53,610 nt of DNA from a virus (IMGVR_UViG_3300025098_000063:1-53610); one strand, 5' to 3'; shown: positions 7,962-17,754, numbered from the stretch's first letter. The notes: generated by a model from the sequence alone, not told the origin. Program-made: numbers and translations.

Positions 7962-9941
7962 ATGGCATACAATACAAAACATCCAGATAATGCAAGTAAG
8001 CGTTCTTTACAAAGACACATCCTCAATCGGATGATGAAGCACCCACACAAGACTCAACCGTATACCATTGTCTGTCTGCCAGGTCGGAAGTGTTGGGAGG
8101 TCGAATACCTACTGCCCTACAAACACGATACTTATGAGGGAGTCGGACCAGGTGTAGAAAAGATTATCGCACTTGAGCAAGACCAAGAGGTTTTTGAGAT
8201 TATCCAAGACAAGTACAAAGATAACGATATGGTTGAGGTGTTAAACACTAGCACAACTGAGTTTCTTTACACTTATGAGGATCAAGTCGATTTAATCTAC
8301 TTTGACTACTACTCGTACTTTTCATCAAAAGTGAAGCAAGACATTGAGATCATGTTTGAGCGTAAGGTGTTATCTGAGGGTGGTAAGTTCATTGTCAACT
8401 TTTTAGCTACTAGGGAGTCTGTACCCAATCAGATCATGCAAGACCGACTCGTTAGAAAGTTCTGTGAGATTGGCAAGTATGAGCTTGATGTGGATAGTCT
8501 TGATGAGGATCGCAAGAGGTGTGTTGCGTTTAATGGTTTGATAGGTCGTTATAGGTCAAAGTCTATTAATGATAGGACTTACTCTCAAGGTAATAACTAT
8601 GTTGCTACTACAGCACCTTTATGGCACAGATACAAAACCTTAGCTGGTCATTCGATGTTGACAGGTTATTTCACACTCAACTCTTACCCCTCCAAGCAAA
8701 GCAGAGGAGCACTCTATTATGCTGAGGAAGTGTGGACAACCGATCCTGTTCGTTGGGGTATAACAGACTGGAACACAGAAGTAAGCGTTAAACCTCAGCA
8801 AAACTACGACATTTGGAAAACGCTGGTTGAGGACTTTTATGCGAAAAACCACTACACACCATCAAGTTTAGACTTAGGTCGTACATCAATCAATTGTTTA
8901 ACTCAGATCATTCGTGATCTTGGTTTGTGCCCTAGACATGATAGGACTGTAGAGGACATTAAAGGTGAGATTGATCGCATTTATCAGAGGGTGGGTGTGG
9001 TTTGCCCCTTTACAGTGGCTCAAGCGAAGCTCGGACTCAAATCGGGTAAGAATGAGAAGATGAATGTACGCATGATTATTGATTATTGCGAGGAAAAGGG
9101 TTATCCACATCGCCTCCTTTTAAATCCAATCAAAACGAACATCAATCAGTTAAATACTGTTAAGGAATACCTCGACCACCTTCAAGCAGATAAGCCACCA
9201 TCAAGTTTCCCTAAGTATCGCAACCTGTATTTTACGATCTTGGGTAGAGACTGTTCTTTTAAGAACGCTCATAACACTAAGTTAGCTTTAGAGGAGTCTC
9301 TGATGCGTGTCGGGTTGACTAAAGATGGTGAGATGACTGTTCAATACACAGATCAGCAGTTGATTGATATGTACTATAAGAAAGACATTACGATTAACGC
9401 TCTAGCTTCTTTGAGATTAATGTCTCGCCCTTTGATGATTGAATACCTAAAAGGGCTAGGGGTTGATGTGAGGCATAAAAATGATCGCAATAAAGACAAG
9501 ATCACTCCCGAAAAGGTGCTTCGGGAGTTTAAGAAGAATGAGTCAATCATTGAGGTCGCTGTCAAGTTTGGTGTCAGCACCAAGTATATCAAAGACATCT
9601 TAGATGAGTTAGGTGTAGCACCAGCTAAAACAGGTGGGTATATCAACCTTGATGAACAGGCTTTAATCTCTGATTACAAGTCGGGTATGACTTGTCCTCA
9701 AATCGCTAAAAAGTATGGTGTTCAAATATGGGTCGTTCATAGCAGACTCAAAAGTGCAGGGATAAAAGTTAAAGAGAGGGGAGGTGGGGTGCGTATCAAT
9801 CTCCCAAAGGAAGAGATCATTGCTGACTATCAGTCGGGGCTAAGTATGGCTAAGATTGGACGCAAGCAATTTGTGAGTGGTGGTACGATTAGTAAGCGTT
9901 TGAAAGAGTGGGGTGTGGCTAAATCATATAATAGACCCTAA
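7962..9941 (+). CDS. Rossmann/methyltransferase-like N-terminus with C-terminal helix-turn-helix repeats
   Basis: 659 aa. Residues 34-150 have the order of a SAM-dependent methyltransferase fold: TIVCLPGRKCWEVEYL (position of motif I), IIALEQD at 68-74 (acidic end of strand 2), DLIYFDYYS at 110-118 (position of motif IV) and LSEGGKFIVNF. The Gly-rich loop is degenerate and no DPPY is seen, so activity is uncertain. The C-terminus carries four HTH-like units (about 463-503, 516-552, 565-601, 617-652) closely like those of the gene at 6480. I infer a site-specific DNA-binding protein that may modify or regulate DNA. No good ribosome site; coupled to the gene 4 bases upstream. Confidence 0.55.
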   Translation: MAYNTKHPDNASKRSLQRHILNRMMKHPHKTQPYTIVCLPGRKCWEVEYLLPYKHDTYEGVGPGVEKIIALEQDQEVFEIIQDKYKDNDMVEVLNTSTTEFLYTYEDQVDLIYFDYYSYFSSKVKQDIEIMFERKVLSEGGKFIVNFLATRESVPNQIMQDRLVRKFCEIGKYELDVDSLDEDRKRCVAFNGLIGRYRSKSINDRTYSQGNNYVATTAPLWHRYKTLAGHSMLTGYFTLNSYPSKQSRGALYYAEEVWTTDPVRWGITDWNTEVSVKPQQNYDIWKTLVEDFYAKNHYTPSSLDLGRTSINCLTQIIRDLGLCPRHDRTVEDIKGEIDRIYQRVGVVCPFTVAQAKLGLKSGKNEKMNVRMIIDYCEEKGYPHRLLLNPIKTNINQLNTVKEYLDHLQADKPPSSFPKYRNLYFTILGRDCSFKNAHNTKLALEESLMRVGLTKDGEMTVQYTDQQLIDMYYKKDITINALASLRLMSRPLMIEYLKGLGVDVRHKNDRNKDKITPEKVLREFKKNESIIEVAVKFGVSTKYIKDILDELGVAPAKTGGYINLDEQALISDYKSGMTCPQIAKKYGVQIWVVHSRLKSAGIKVKERGGGVRINLPKEEIIADYQSGLSMAKIGRKQFVSGGTISKRLKEWGVAKSYNRP

Positions 9942-9963
9942 CCCACTAAGGTTAGGAGAACCT

Positions 9964-10362
9964 ATGAAAATACCATTATGGAGAGATGCCCTTCATCAGT
10001 TTTTTAACTCAACCGAAGAGCGAGAGGCTTATTCTACAATCTTTAACTCTGAGCTTGGTCTTAGGGTTGATCTGTCTCACCCTTTAAAGGGAGTGACTTC
10101 TATCAAGTTTGAAGGTTCGGTTGAGAGCATTGAAAAGATTGATGGAGTCTGCGATGCCATTAAAAACTATGTTCGAGTTTACACGATCACAAATCGAGGG
10201 AGAAATCTTTTAGATACCATGCCTATTTATGATTTCGATAACATCACCTGCGATAAGGACTCCTTTAAGGCTTTCATCGCTAAAAACAAAACAAGATACC
10301 CTAACTACAATAACATCGTAGATTTTCATAAGACCATTCATTCTGGCCTCAAAGGCTACTAA
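9964..10362 (+). CDS. hypothetical protein, 132 aa
   Basis: ATG at 9964 has TTAGGAGAA upstream, and a longer frame from 9913 overlaps the previous gene. Starts MKIPLWRDALHQFFNSTEER with mixed alpha/beta character. The next gene begins 1 base after its stop. No family recognised. Confidence 0.6.
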   Translation: MKIPLWRDALHQFFNSTEEREAYSTIFNSELGLRVDLSHPLKGVTSIKFEGSVESIEKIDGVCDAIKNYVRVYTITNRGRNLLDTMPIYDFDNITCDKDSFKAFIAKNKTRYPNYNNIVDFHKTIHSGLKGY

Positions 10363-10363
10363 G

Positions 10364-10714
10364 ATGTATACAGCAGACAAATGTGTCGAAAACGAGGTTT
10401 ACTGCAATGTCAGTATGCTCATGGCAGAAATCTTAAAGAACCCCGATGCTGTAGACTCCGAGTGGTATGAGGAGCTTTTCTATGTAGCCGAACAGACAGA
10501 GGAAGATTTTAGAGAGAATGGGGGATACTACATTCAACCATTGAGCTTTTGGGCGATCTCTGAGCGTCTAGCTACCTTTTTGAAACTAGAGGGTCATCCT
10601 GTCACGAACTACTTTGGCACATGGATTTGGGGTCGCCCGACTTATGGACAGATGATTAAGTGCGATGGTGTGATTGAGAACTTTGTAGAGGAGGTCAACA
10701 ACGCTTCTCTGTAG
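10364..10714 (+). CDS. hypothetical acidic protein, 116 aa
   Basis: Begins immediately after the preceding stop (TAAGATG), so it is probably coupled. Acidic, with several Trp and Tyr (FWAISERLATFLKLEG, NYFGTWIWGRPTYG). No signal peptide or motif seen. It ends 3 bases from the convergent YkuK-like gene. Confidence 0.6.
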   Translation: MYTADKCVENEVYCNVSMLMAEILKNPDAVDSEWYEELFYVAEQTEEDFRENGGYYIQPLSFWAISERLATFLKLEGHPVTNYFGTWIWGRPTYGQMIKCDGVIENFVEEVNNASL

Positions 10715-10717
10715 GGT

Positions 10718-11203
10718 CTACCTAAGCCATGAGGGGATACGCTTAGTGTACTTGTCTGCTAACTTAGAAGCACACCAAGCGTTTGGTTTGACCTCTACGC
10801 TATCGTAGCCATACCCTCGCACCATAGCGACCAAAGAGCGTGAAAAGCGACCTGTCCTGTGACTTGTGTTCTCATGGCTAACATCTAGGTGGATAGAGAT
10901 GTTAGCATGGGGTATGGTTTCTCTTATGTTACAGGCTAAGTCGATAGTGGTTTGTGTTTCACAGAAGATACGCTCATAAAGGTTGTGGTGTCGTGGTCTA
11001 GTTCTGTGTTCGAGATAAAAGTATCGGCAGTGGTATTCTTTATCATCGCAGAGGACTGCGATTACAGAGACTAGAAAAGTTCCTGTGTTGAAGGGCTGGC
11101 TGTCAGTCCCTAAAACGATCTCATGTCCGTATCGAGATGCTTCGTTTAGGAACTGGATGATACAGTCATACTCGATGATCTTTTTAGTGCCTGTTTTCCA
11201 CAT
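10718..11203 (-). CDS. YkuK/DUF458-like ribonuclease H-fold protein
   Basis: 161 aa from the ATG at 11203 with AAAGGCAGGG upstream. IVLGTDSQ near residues 29-36 puts an Asp at the end of the first strand, as in RNase H-like nucleases. ISIHLDVSHENTSHRTGRF and VEVKPNAWCASKLADKYTK match the conserved blocks of the DUF458/YkuK family. That family is predicted to be an RNase H-like nuclease; the substrate is not known. It is an isolated leftward gene between two rightward blocks. Confidence 0.7.
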   Translation of the reverse strand: MWKTGTKKIIEYDCIIQFLNEASRYGHEIVLGTDSQPFNTGTFLVSVIAVLCDDKEYHCRYFYLEHRTRPRHHNLYERIFCETQTTIDLACNIRETIPHANISIHLDVSHENTSHRTGRFSRSLVAMVRGYGYDSVEVKPNAWCASKLADKYTKRIPSWLR

Positions 11204-11217
11204 CACCCTGCCTTTCG

Positions 11218-11232
11218 ATTATTTATTTATAG
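11218..11232 (+). promoter_or_regulatory. class B promoter-like box before the tail block
   Basis: ATTATTTATTTATAG on the plus strand, 30 bases before the ATG at 11262, between the divergent gene ending its 5' side at 11203 and the tail genes. It carries the TTTATTTATAG core of class B. Confidence 0.5.
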
Positions 11233-11261
11233 TTAACCATACCATATAAGGAGGGCTAAAT

Positions 11262-12368
11262 ATGTTTCATCACTTAACCTTAGCTGTAAGAGACAGAATG
11301 ATCAAAGAGCTACAAGAGTATTGGCAGGATCACCCCCGATACAAGACTCTAGCTCAAAACATACAAGGGAAATATGCTTTCGAGGAGCGTCCTCAGTTCG
11401 GCATGATAGTCAAAACAGGTGGGGCAAGTAATGTTGTGTTAAGTCCAGATAACTTTATAGCCACCGTCAAAGGTTCAGTTGTTTTAGCAAGTGTGCTTGG
11501 CAAGAAAAGCGTAGCGATTGAGTGGGTGAGGGAGTCTTCCTTTGAGACACCGAGAAAAGGGGTGTACCACTTTAAGTTTGCTAAAGCACAAAGCACAGAT
11601 CCTAATAAATATGTCATCACACAGGATATATATCAGTACCAAAAAGAAGATGTGCTGATTTTCACTGACCCTACAACGATAGAGCTACTTGAAGAACCTG
11701 TTGCTAACTCGTTTAGGTTGATTGAAAATCCTTCGGGTAGATTGCTAGAGTCAACAGAGTATGTTCGTAATGGTACGACTGTTACTTTGACCGAAGAAGT
11801 ACCTAGAGGGTTAAGTCTAAGAGCACAATACACATATAAAGAGGCTGATGCTCCCGACCCTTACACAGTATATCCCGACCAAGTGTACCGAGAAATCATC
11901 CCTGGTTGTCTTATAGCGATTGGGAGATGGATTGAAGATGGGGATGAGCAGATCATCGTGGTAGAGGAAGACCAACAAGCCACTTATCATGAATATGGTG
12001 GTCGTTGGGACATAAGCGTAGACATTGATCTTGTGACTAGGGATGTTCATTCACAGGCCGATATAGCCGACAGAACTGTTGTATGGCTTTGGTCGGCTTT
12101 AAGACCTAAGCTCGCCAATCTTGGTCTTGAAGTTTCGGATGTGAGCTTGGGTGGTGAGGGAGAAGAAGTATATGACGATAACGCTGATGATTATTTTTTC
12201 ACAGCGAGCATGAGCTTATCTATCCAAGCAGATTGGTTCGTCCATTTCCCACTTATCATACCTTTGTTGAGGTATAACTTAGAGGGGGTTGTGCCTGTTA
12301 AAGAGATTATCACCTCGCCACTGGCAGGTATTGGATCTGATACCGATTTCTTACAGAGGCTTCTTTAA
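11262..12368 (+). CDS. probable neck or tail-completion protein
   Basis: 368 aa, ATG with ATAAGGAGGG upstream. It sits two genes before the tail sheath, where neck, connector or tail-terminator genes usually lie. The N-terminal part is beta-rich (FGMIVKTGGASNVVLS, VTLTEEVPRGLSLRAQYTYK). The C-terminal part (WDISVDIDLVTRDVHSQADI, then an alpha helix RPKLANLGLEV and TASMSLSIQADWFVHFPL) has the strand-helix-strand layout seen in tail-terminator proteins, with mixed anchoring evidence. The role is inferred from position and layout, not from a recognised family. Confidence 0.45.
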   Translation: MFHHLTLAVRDRMIKELQEYWQDHPRYKTLAQNIQGKYAFEERPQFGMIVKTGGASNVVLSPDNFIATVKGSVVLASVLGKKSVAIEWVRESSFETPRKGVYHFKFAKAQSTDPNKYVITQDIYQYQKEDVLIFTDPTTIELLEEPVANSFRLIENPSGRLLESTEYVRNGTTVTLTEEVPRGLSLRAQYTYKEADAPDPYTVYPDQVYREIIPGCLIAIGRWIEDGDEQIIVVEEDQQATYHEYGGRWDISVDIDLVTRDVHSQADIADRTVVWLWSALRPKLANLGLEVSDVSLGGEGEEVYDDNADDYFFTASMSLSIQADWFVHFPLIIPLLRYNLEGVVPVKEIITSPLAGIGSDTDFLQRLL

Positions 12369-12381
12369 TAGTTTATTTATG
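12366..12381 (+). promoter_or_regulatory. class B promoter-like box overlapping a stop codon
   Basis: TAATAGTTTATTTATG; its first three bases are the stop codon of the preceding gene. 32 bases before the ATG at 12413. Confidence 0.6.
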
Positions 12382-12412
12382 AAACAACTTATACAAGAGA
12401 AAGGGTCTATCT

Positions 12413-12847
12413 ATGCCTATCCTAAAGTTTCAATGCACGAGTTGTGGTTTTTCACAACGCAAAAGAGTCTCACGAGGAACGGACAGTATCTCATGTTCTT
12501 CCTGTGGGGAAAGTGCGTTTGCTGAAGGTTCTCCTAATCTCACAGTCGGTTTTCAAGCTGATGTCTCTCAATCTATGCGAGTTCAAGACTCTGGTATAGA
12601 GTCTTTCGACATGGATTATGATCGAGTGATTGGCGAGGACGCTCAAGCGAAGTGGGATATAGTCTATAGGAGAAATCGGGATAAATGGGACATCTTACAT
12701 TCTACGGGTGATACTGGGAATGACATAATGAGGTTACCCGATGGCTCATACGACTCTTTGCCCGACCCTGCAAAGGTGTTTCGTGAGACTCGTCTGACTG
12801 GAATGAATAAATTAGAACAACAAAGATCATCCTCAACTAAGGAGTAA
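12413..12847 (+). CDS. zinc-ribbon protein upstream of the sheath
   Basis: 144 aa. Residues 8-31 hold CTSCG and CSSCG, a two-knuckle FmdB-like zinc ribbon right after MPILKFQ. The remainder is acidic and polar with a Pro-Asp motif region (RLPDGSYDSLPDPAKVFRET). AAAGGG precedes the ATG, and the sheath gene starts 5 bases after its stop, so it is likely a tail or assembly protein. A second FmdB-like ribbon protein is encoded at 37817-38221. Confidence 0.6.
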   Translation: MPILKFQCTSCGFSQRKRVSRGTDSISCSSCGESAFAEGSPNLTVGFQADVSQSMRVQDSGIESFDMDYDRVIGEDAQAKWDIVYRRNRDKWDILHSTGDTGNDIMRLPDGSYDSLPDPAKVFRETRLTGMNKLEQQRSSSTKE

Positions 12848-12852
12848 AACTC

Positions 12853-15800
12853 ATGGCTATTGAAGGCGGATACGCACCACCTGGTGTATATACCAGAACA
12901 ATTTTTGAAGATACCAATACTAATCTTGCACAGTTACAAGGTAAAGTACCGACCATCGTAGGTGTAGGTAAACAAACCTTTCAAGTGAATGGTAGTGAGT
13001 TAGTAAGAGGATCTTCTTCAACTATAGATCAACGCATAGTTGAAGAAGATCCGACAGGACGCATGATTGCAGACACGAACCCCGATGGGTCTTTTGTGTT
13101 GTCGGATTTTAATGGTGTCTTGACAGAAGTATATGTCAGACATTTCCCCATCGTAACTGGAGAAGGGTCGGGAACAACCTCAAATACCCCTAGCTCTGTA
13201 TCAGCTACTATCAATGGCAACGCTACTGTTATCATTGAGGTGGATGGTGCGAACGGAAAAATTCGTCTTGCAGAAGCACCAAGTCAAGGTGACGATGTTA
13301 GGATTTCTTACTTCTTCAATCGTACAGATACCTTTGTTGAAGATGAGGTCTTGTCATCGCAGGTTAGCGATTTCCAAACAGAGATCAGAGGTTCAGCTTC
13401 TAGCTTTGTTATTACTGCCGAGACTAATACCCTCATCATCACTTGTGATGGTGAGACTCAAGTTTTGACTTTAGGTGTTGATGCTGTTCGTGCAGACTCA
13501 CTTAATAAAGTACAGAACGCTATTAACGGAGCAGAGATCGGATCTTTAACTGCAACCACATATGTAGACCAAAATGGCTCTGAGAACCTCCTCCTCTCTG
13601 CTGATGGCGAAATCATCGTAGGTGCAGGTACAGCTAACACAGCTCTTGGTGTTTACGCTAGTCAGCGTGGTACAGACAGAAATCGTATCTTCTTCACTGC
13701 GAATGGACCGATTGTTGATGGTTCAAATGGTGGTGTCATCACTACTGATGTTAGCCTCATTACTGTTAAGATAGATAACGCTGTCGTTCAAGCTGAGTCT
13801 GTTGACGGTGCTAATGGATCGTTTACCCTTTCGAGTCCTCCAAAGGTCGGTTCGACTGTGAGCGTTTCTTATCATCACAATACTTTCCAAGATAAGTTCG
13901 ATTACATCCCTGGTCGAGATGTCAAATCAATTGATCGTGTTTCAATTGTTGCTAGTGGTGGTGGAGAAGCCGCTCAGTTTATTCAAGATGTAGACTTTGT
14001 TTTAAGTGATGACAGGATCGTTTGGGGAACTGCTTCAATCGTATCTCAAGGTGGTACTCAAACAGGTAATACAGCTTTTGGAACTGCTCAAGTTTCAGCA
14101 CTCCTTCGTGATGAGCGTGGGTATCTCTTAGAGTGTTCTCCTGTTGTAATCACTAGCGTGACTCCTAGTAGAATTCTTGCGAAGACCTTTAAACTCCCTT
14201 ATCAGCCAGTAGACGGTACAGGTTCGGGTATCCCTACTTCTAACCCTGCTTTGATCCAAGTTCGTACAGGTGTTTCATTTGCTGACGCTCTTGAGAACTC
14301 TGTAGCGACTGTGACGAGGGTTGATCCTGCTACTTCTCAAATCACCCTTGCGACAGAACCTCCTACAAACCACAAGGTCTTTGCTACATTCTTCTATAGC
14401 ATCCTTCAAGACAAGTTTGATCTTAATGCTTACAATGTAGCTGTGGAGACTGTTGGAGCGAGTGGGCTTGGTACTTATACTCTTACTTCGGGTACTACAT
14501 CATTCTTCGGTGCAGAGCTTACTGCTAAGGGGAATGACCTCAGTGAGACTGTCATTGAGTTCCCAAGTGGATCAGAGGCATTAACAGGTATTCGCTTCTC
14601 TAGTGGTGTTCCAGTTGAAGAAATCATCACCCTTCAGTTCGGCAACTTTGACGAAACACCTGCTACCTTCTTTGTCGAGGGATCTGCCCCTTATTATCTT
14701 GTTGATGGTCAAAGCGATACCTTAGCGATCACCGTTGATCAACAGGCTGTAAGTGTCGATTTCTCTGCTCCTACCGATGGTACTCGTCTTGGTAACATCA
14801 CTCATCATGTAGGGGGAGTTCTTCCTTACACCGCTGAGTCGGACAACTCTAATCTAGGTGATGGCATCTCAACCTCTATCACACTAAAAGTGGATGGGTT
14901 AGATTTACCCCCTTGTACCGTTGCAGGTGATGATAAGAAAGTTGCTGATCTTGTCACCGAGATCAACACTCAATCTCTAACTGTTAAACCAACCTATACT
15001 GCAATGTCTGTTATGGGTGCATGGAGTGCTAAGAACAATACCTATAAGGTGTTCAAGTTCTCATATCGTGGGTCTACTACAGCAGAGTCAGAGGTCGAGT
15101 GTACGATTGATGAAGCAGATTACTTAACTGCCGAAGCTCTAGCAGGAGACTCAACGATCTTAGGTGATCAAGCCGACACAGGTGTGAATAAAGCACTTGT
15201 TGCTGGTATTCTTGCTGAACCTGCTTTAGCTGGACTTCAAATCACCTGTTCTTCAGTTGGTGGTCGTTTAGTATTTACACTAGATGCAATCCCTGGTGCA
15301 GACACCTACGGTTATATTGAGTTCATCACCGATGCCGATCCCGATACCTCTTTCTTGAGTGTTGCTGGTATTGATGGTCATCAAAATACAGGCTCGGCAG
15401 GTGGTACGCAGACTAAGTGGGGCTTCATGCCTGTAGCCGCACTAGCGTCTGTGGACATTCTTGGTAATGGTGTTCTGACAGAACCTCATAGAGATCGTTT
15501 GGTCTTGAAGAACCGTACTTTGATCGGTAATACCTATTACCCACCATCAAGTATAGATCTTGGTTTGAGCGTTTCTACAGGAACGAACCTTAACCTTATG
15601 GGTATCACTCCTTCTTTAAGTTTGGTTGCTTCAAGAACTTCTGTGATTGATAAACCATCTATCCTCTTGAATGTGGGTTGGGATGAGGTCGATGCTGTTT
15701 CTGGTATTCCTGCCAAGACCATGTATGATGGAACAGATGCAGAAGATCAGAACGATACTTTGGTGCTTGTCCTTAGTGGATTCACTGTATCAGTTACCTT

Positions 15801-17703
15801 TACTTCAAGTGGTGCAGGAACAGAGCGAGACATCAGTGAGCTGATTGCTACTCTTAATACTGCTTTGGCTACACATGGGTCTGCTCACGCAGAGGGTCAA
15901 AACATTCGAGTAGTGAGTGCTTATGGTGATACTAATGCTTACATTCGTGTAGGTGCAGGTGTTGGCAATACAGCATTTAACTTGATTGAAGGAGATACTG
16001 CTTCAGCTAAGGGTGTGAGTGCAAGTGCTTTGGTTTCTGCTCTCATGTCTCATTCAGAGGCACAGGCAGACATTGCCGATTTCTTAGTCTCTGATACTGA
16101 GACTAAAATAGATGATGGTGCGGCAGATAAGTATGCGACCAATGCAGTTTCATTTATCCACACTGACGCTGTGGGTAAGCAATACATTGGTTTTGAGTCG
16201 CTTTCTGTAGGTGTCGCAAGTATCCTCGATGTGACAGCTCAAGGTAATGTTGCTACCACTAAGGGAACAGGTCTAAAGCTCACCACAAGTTCGGGAGCTG
16301 TGGGAGAAGCGTCTACACAAGGCTTCTTCTTAACCTCTAACAACCCTAATGGTACAGGATCAGCTAACACTTCTTCGATCAATGATGGAACAGGTGCAGA
16401 CGGTCGTATCAGTCAGACTTATGTTGACTCTGTGACAGGTTTCACCATCACTATTCTCCCACGAGAAGGTGGTATTGCTTACCCGACAGGTGCAGATTCG
16501 ACTTTGACTTTTAATGTAAGCACTAGCATCAAGACTAATGCGAACATCCCACAGTATGCCATTCCTGGTGTTTCATTGGTTGTTTCTAACACCCTTGATA
16601 CAGCGATTGGTGATAATGCTCTTGTAGAGACTTTCTACAAAGGTGGGAAAGAGCCTACTATCGGTCAGACTTATTACATCGACTTCACTAGAGATCGTTC
16701 GAGCTTCAACACTCGTACCTTCACTAACCTTGCCGATGTGGTTCGTACTTATGGTGAGATTTCTCTTGAGAACACCTTATCAATGGGTGCGTTCCTTGCG
16801 TTCTCGAATGGGGCTACAGCACTTGCTTGTAAGCAGATTCAGCTCGATACAGGAGTTGTTGAGCCTTCCGAAGATCAGATGGTGACAGCACTCCAAGAGA
16901 TTGAGGGCGAGATTGTGCCAGGTCTTTCACCAAGTGTGATCGTACCTCTCATGCCTGCTTCGACAGCACTTCTTTCAGCGATTTCTAATCACTGTGATGT
17001 TCAGTCATCACTCCGTTATCGTTCAGAGCGTAGGGCTGTTCTTGGTTGTGCTGTAGGTACTCAACCTCGTGATGCTCAAGCACTTGCTCAAGCGACAGGG
17101 AACTCTCGTATATGTTTGATTTATCCAGACATTGCTAACATTCGTTTCACTGACTCTCAAGGGGTGGCACAGAGCTACTTCGTAGGTGGTGAGATGATCG
17201 CAGTTGCTGTTGCGATGGCTACTTCTAACCCTGCAATCGACTCGGCTACCCCTTGGACTAACCGATCTGTTAATGGCTTCACTGATCTTGGTCGTATCCT
17301 TGATGATGTTGATGCTAATACCACAGCGAATGCAGGTATCACTGTCCTCAAGCAGACTCCACAAGGCATCCAAGTTCGTCATGGTCTGACCACCAATATG
17401 ACTTCTGTGCTGACCAAGACTCCGACTGTTGTTCAGATCGCAGACGATGTTCACTTGCGAGTACGCAATCTCTGTAATCGTTATATCGGTACTAAGTTTG
17501 TTCCGAATACGATTTCTCAGATTGAAGGTCGTGTGAATGGACTCTTTAAGCAGTTGGTTCGAGATCAAATCATCTCGACTTACACAGGTCTTACTGTAGC
17601 GACTGACCCGAATGACCCAACAGGTCTTTTGGTAGATGTGTTCTACAAGCCTGTATTCCCTCTCCTTTACATTCAGTTCACCTTTACGGTTCAAGGTAGC
17701 TGA
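12853..17703 (+). CDS. contractile tail sheath protein, very large (1616 aa)
   Basis: The N-terminus GGYAPPGVYTRTIFED and the C-terminal end (GLFKQLVRDQIISTYTGLTV ... VDVFYKPVFPLLYIQFTFTV) are the two hallmarks of myovirus tail sheath proteins, which polymerise around the tube and contract. The sheath core maps to about residues 1-60 and 1230-1616, including DVVRTYGEISLENTLSMGAF and ALACKQIQLDTG. Between them lies an enormous insertion. It contains three copies of a beta module, VDGANGKIxLxxxPxxGDxVxISYFxN-type, at roughly 126-170, 304-350 and 483-530, plus more beta-rich, Ser/Thr/Gly-rich domains, likely exposed on the tail surface. Usual sheaths are about 400-750 residues. ATG with AAGGAG upstream. 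Confidence 0.92.
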   Translation: MAIEGGYAPPGVYTRTIFEDTNTNLAQLQGKVPTIVGVGKQTFQVNGSELVRGSSSTIDQRIVEEDPTGRMIADTNPDGSFVLSDFNGVLTEVYVRHFPIVTGEGSGTTSNTPSSVSATINGNATVIIEVDGANGKIRLAEAPSQGDDVRISYFFNRTDTFVEDEVLSSQVSDFQTEIRGSASSFVITAETNTLIITCDGETQVLTLGVDAVRADSLNKVQNAINGAEIGSLTATTYVDQNGSENLLLSADGEIIVGAGTANTALGVYASQRGTDRNRIFFTANGPIVDGSNGGVITTDVSLITVKIDNAVVQAESVDGANGSFTLSSPPKVGSTVSVSYHHNTFQDKFDYIPGRDVKSIDRVSIVASGGGEAAQFIQDVDFVLSDDRIVWGTASIVSQGGTQTGNTAFGTAQVSALLRDERGYLLECSPVVITSVTPSRILAKTFKLPYQPVDGTGSGIPTSNPALIQVRTGVSFADALENSVATVTRVDPATSQITLATEPPTNHKVFATFFYSILQDKFDLNAYNVAVETVGASGLGTYTLTSGTTSFFGAELTAKGNDLSETVIEFPSGSEALTGIRFSSGVPVEEIITLQFGNFDETPATFFVEGSAPYYLVDGQSDTLAITVDQQAVSVDFSAPTDGTRLGNITHHVGGVLPYTAESDNSNLGDGISTSITLKVDGLDLPPCTVAGDDKKVADLVTEINTQSLTVKPTYTAMSVMGAWSAKNNTYKVFKFSYRGSTTAESEVECTIDEADYLTAEALAGDSTILGDQADTGVNKALVAGILAEPALAGLQITCSSVGGRLVFTLDAIPGADTYGYIEFITDADPDTSFLSVAGIDGHQNTGSAGGTQTKWGFMPVAALASVDILGNGVLTEPHRDRLVLKNRTLIGNTYYPPSSIDLGLSVSTGTNLNLMGITPSLSLVASRTSVIDKPSILLNVGWDEVDAVSGIPAKTMYDGTDAEDQNDTLVLVLSGFTVSVTFTSSGAGTERDISELIATLNTALATHGSAHAEGQNIRVVSAYGDTNAYIRVGAGVGNTAFNLIEGDTASAKGVSASALVSALMSHSEAQADIADFLVSDTETKIDDGAADKYATNAVSFIHTDAVGKQYIGFESLSVGVASILDVTAQGNVATTKGTGLKLTTSSGAVGEASTQGFFLTSNNPNGTGSANTSSINDGTGADGRISQTYVDSVTGFTITILPREGGIAYPTGADSTLTFNVSTSIKTNANIPQYAIPGVSLVVSNTLDTAIGDNALVETFYKGGKEPTIGQTYYIDFTRDRSSFNTRTFTNLADVVRTYGEISLENTLSMGAFLAFSNGATALACKQIQLDTGVVEPSEDQMVTALQEIEGEIVPGLSPSVIVPLMPASTALLSAISNHCDVQSSLRYRSERRAVLGCAVGTQPRDAQALAQATGNSRICLIYPDIANIRFTDSQGVAQSYFVGGEMIAVAVAMATSNPAIDSATPWTNRSVNGFTDLGRILDDVDANTTANAGITVLKQTPQGIQVRHGLTTNMTSVLTKTPTVVQIADDVHLRVRNLCNRYIGTKFVPNTISQIEGRVNGLFKQLVRDQIISTYTGLTVATDPNDPTGLLVDVFYKPVFPLLYIQFTFTVQGS

Positions 17704-17712
17704 TTAAAGGAA

Positions 17713-17754
17713 AGTCCTCTCTAAGAGCCATTTAAGCAACTCTTAGAGAGGACT
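17713..17754 (+). terminator. perfect 15-bp hairpin after the sheath gene
   Basis: AGTCCTCTCTAAGAG (17713-17727) pairs perfectly with CTCTTAGAGAGGACT (17740-17754) across a 12-nt loop, ten bases after the sheath stop. No T-run follows, so it may act as a factor-assisted terminator or as a 3' stabiliser of the abundant sheath mRNA. A second hairpin, GACCGAT/ATCGGTC at 777-783 and 788-794 of the 17 kb block, overlaps the end of the convergent gene. Confidence 0.7.

Noticed and set aside
17023-17694. Long minus-strand frame of 223 codons
   Set aside because: It lies wholly within the conserved C-terminal sheath domain on the other strand, with no start signal.
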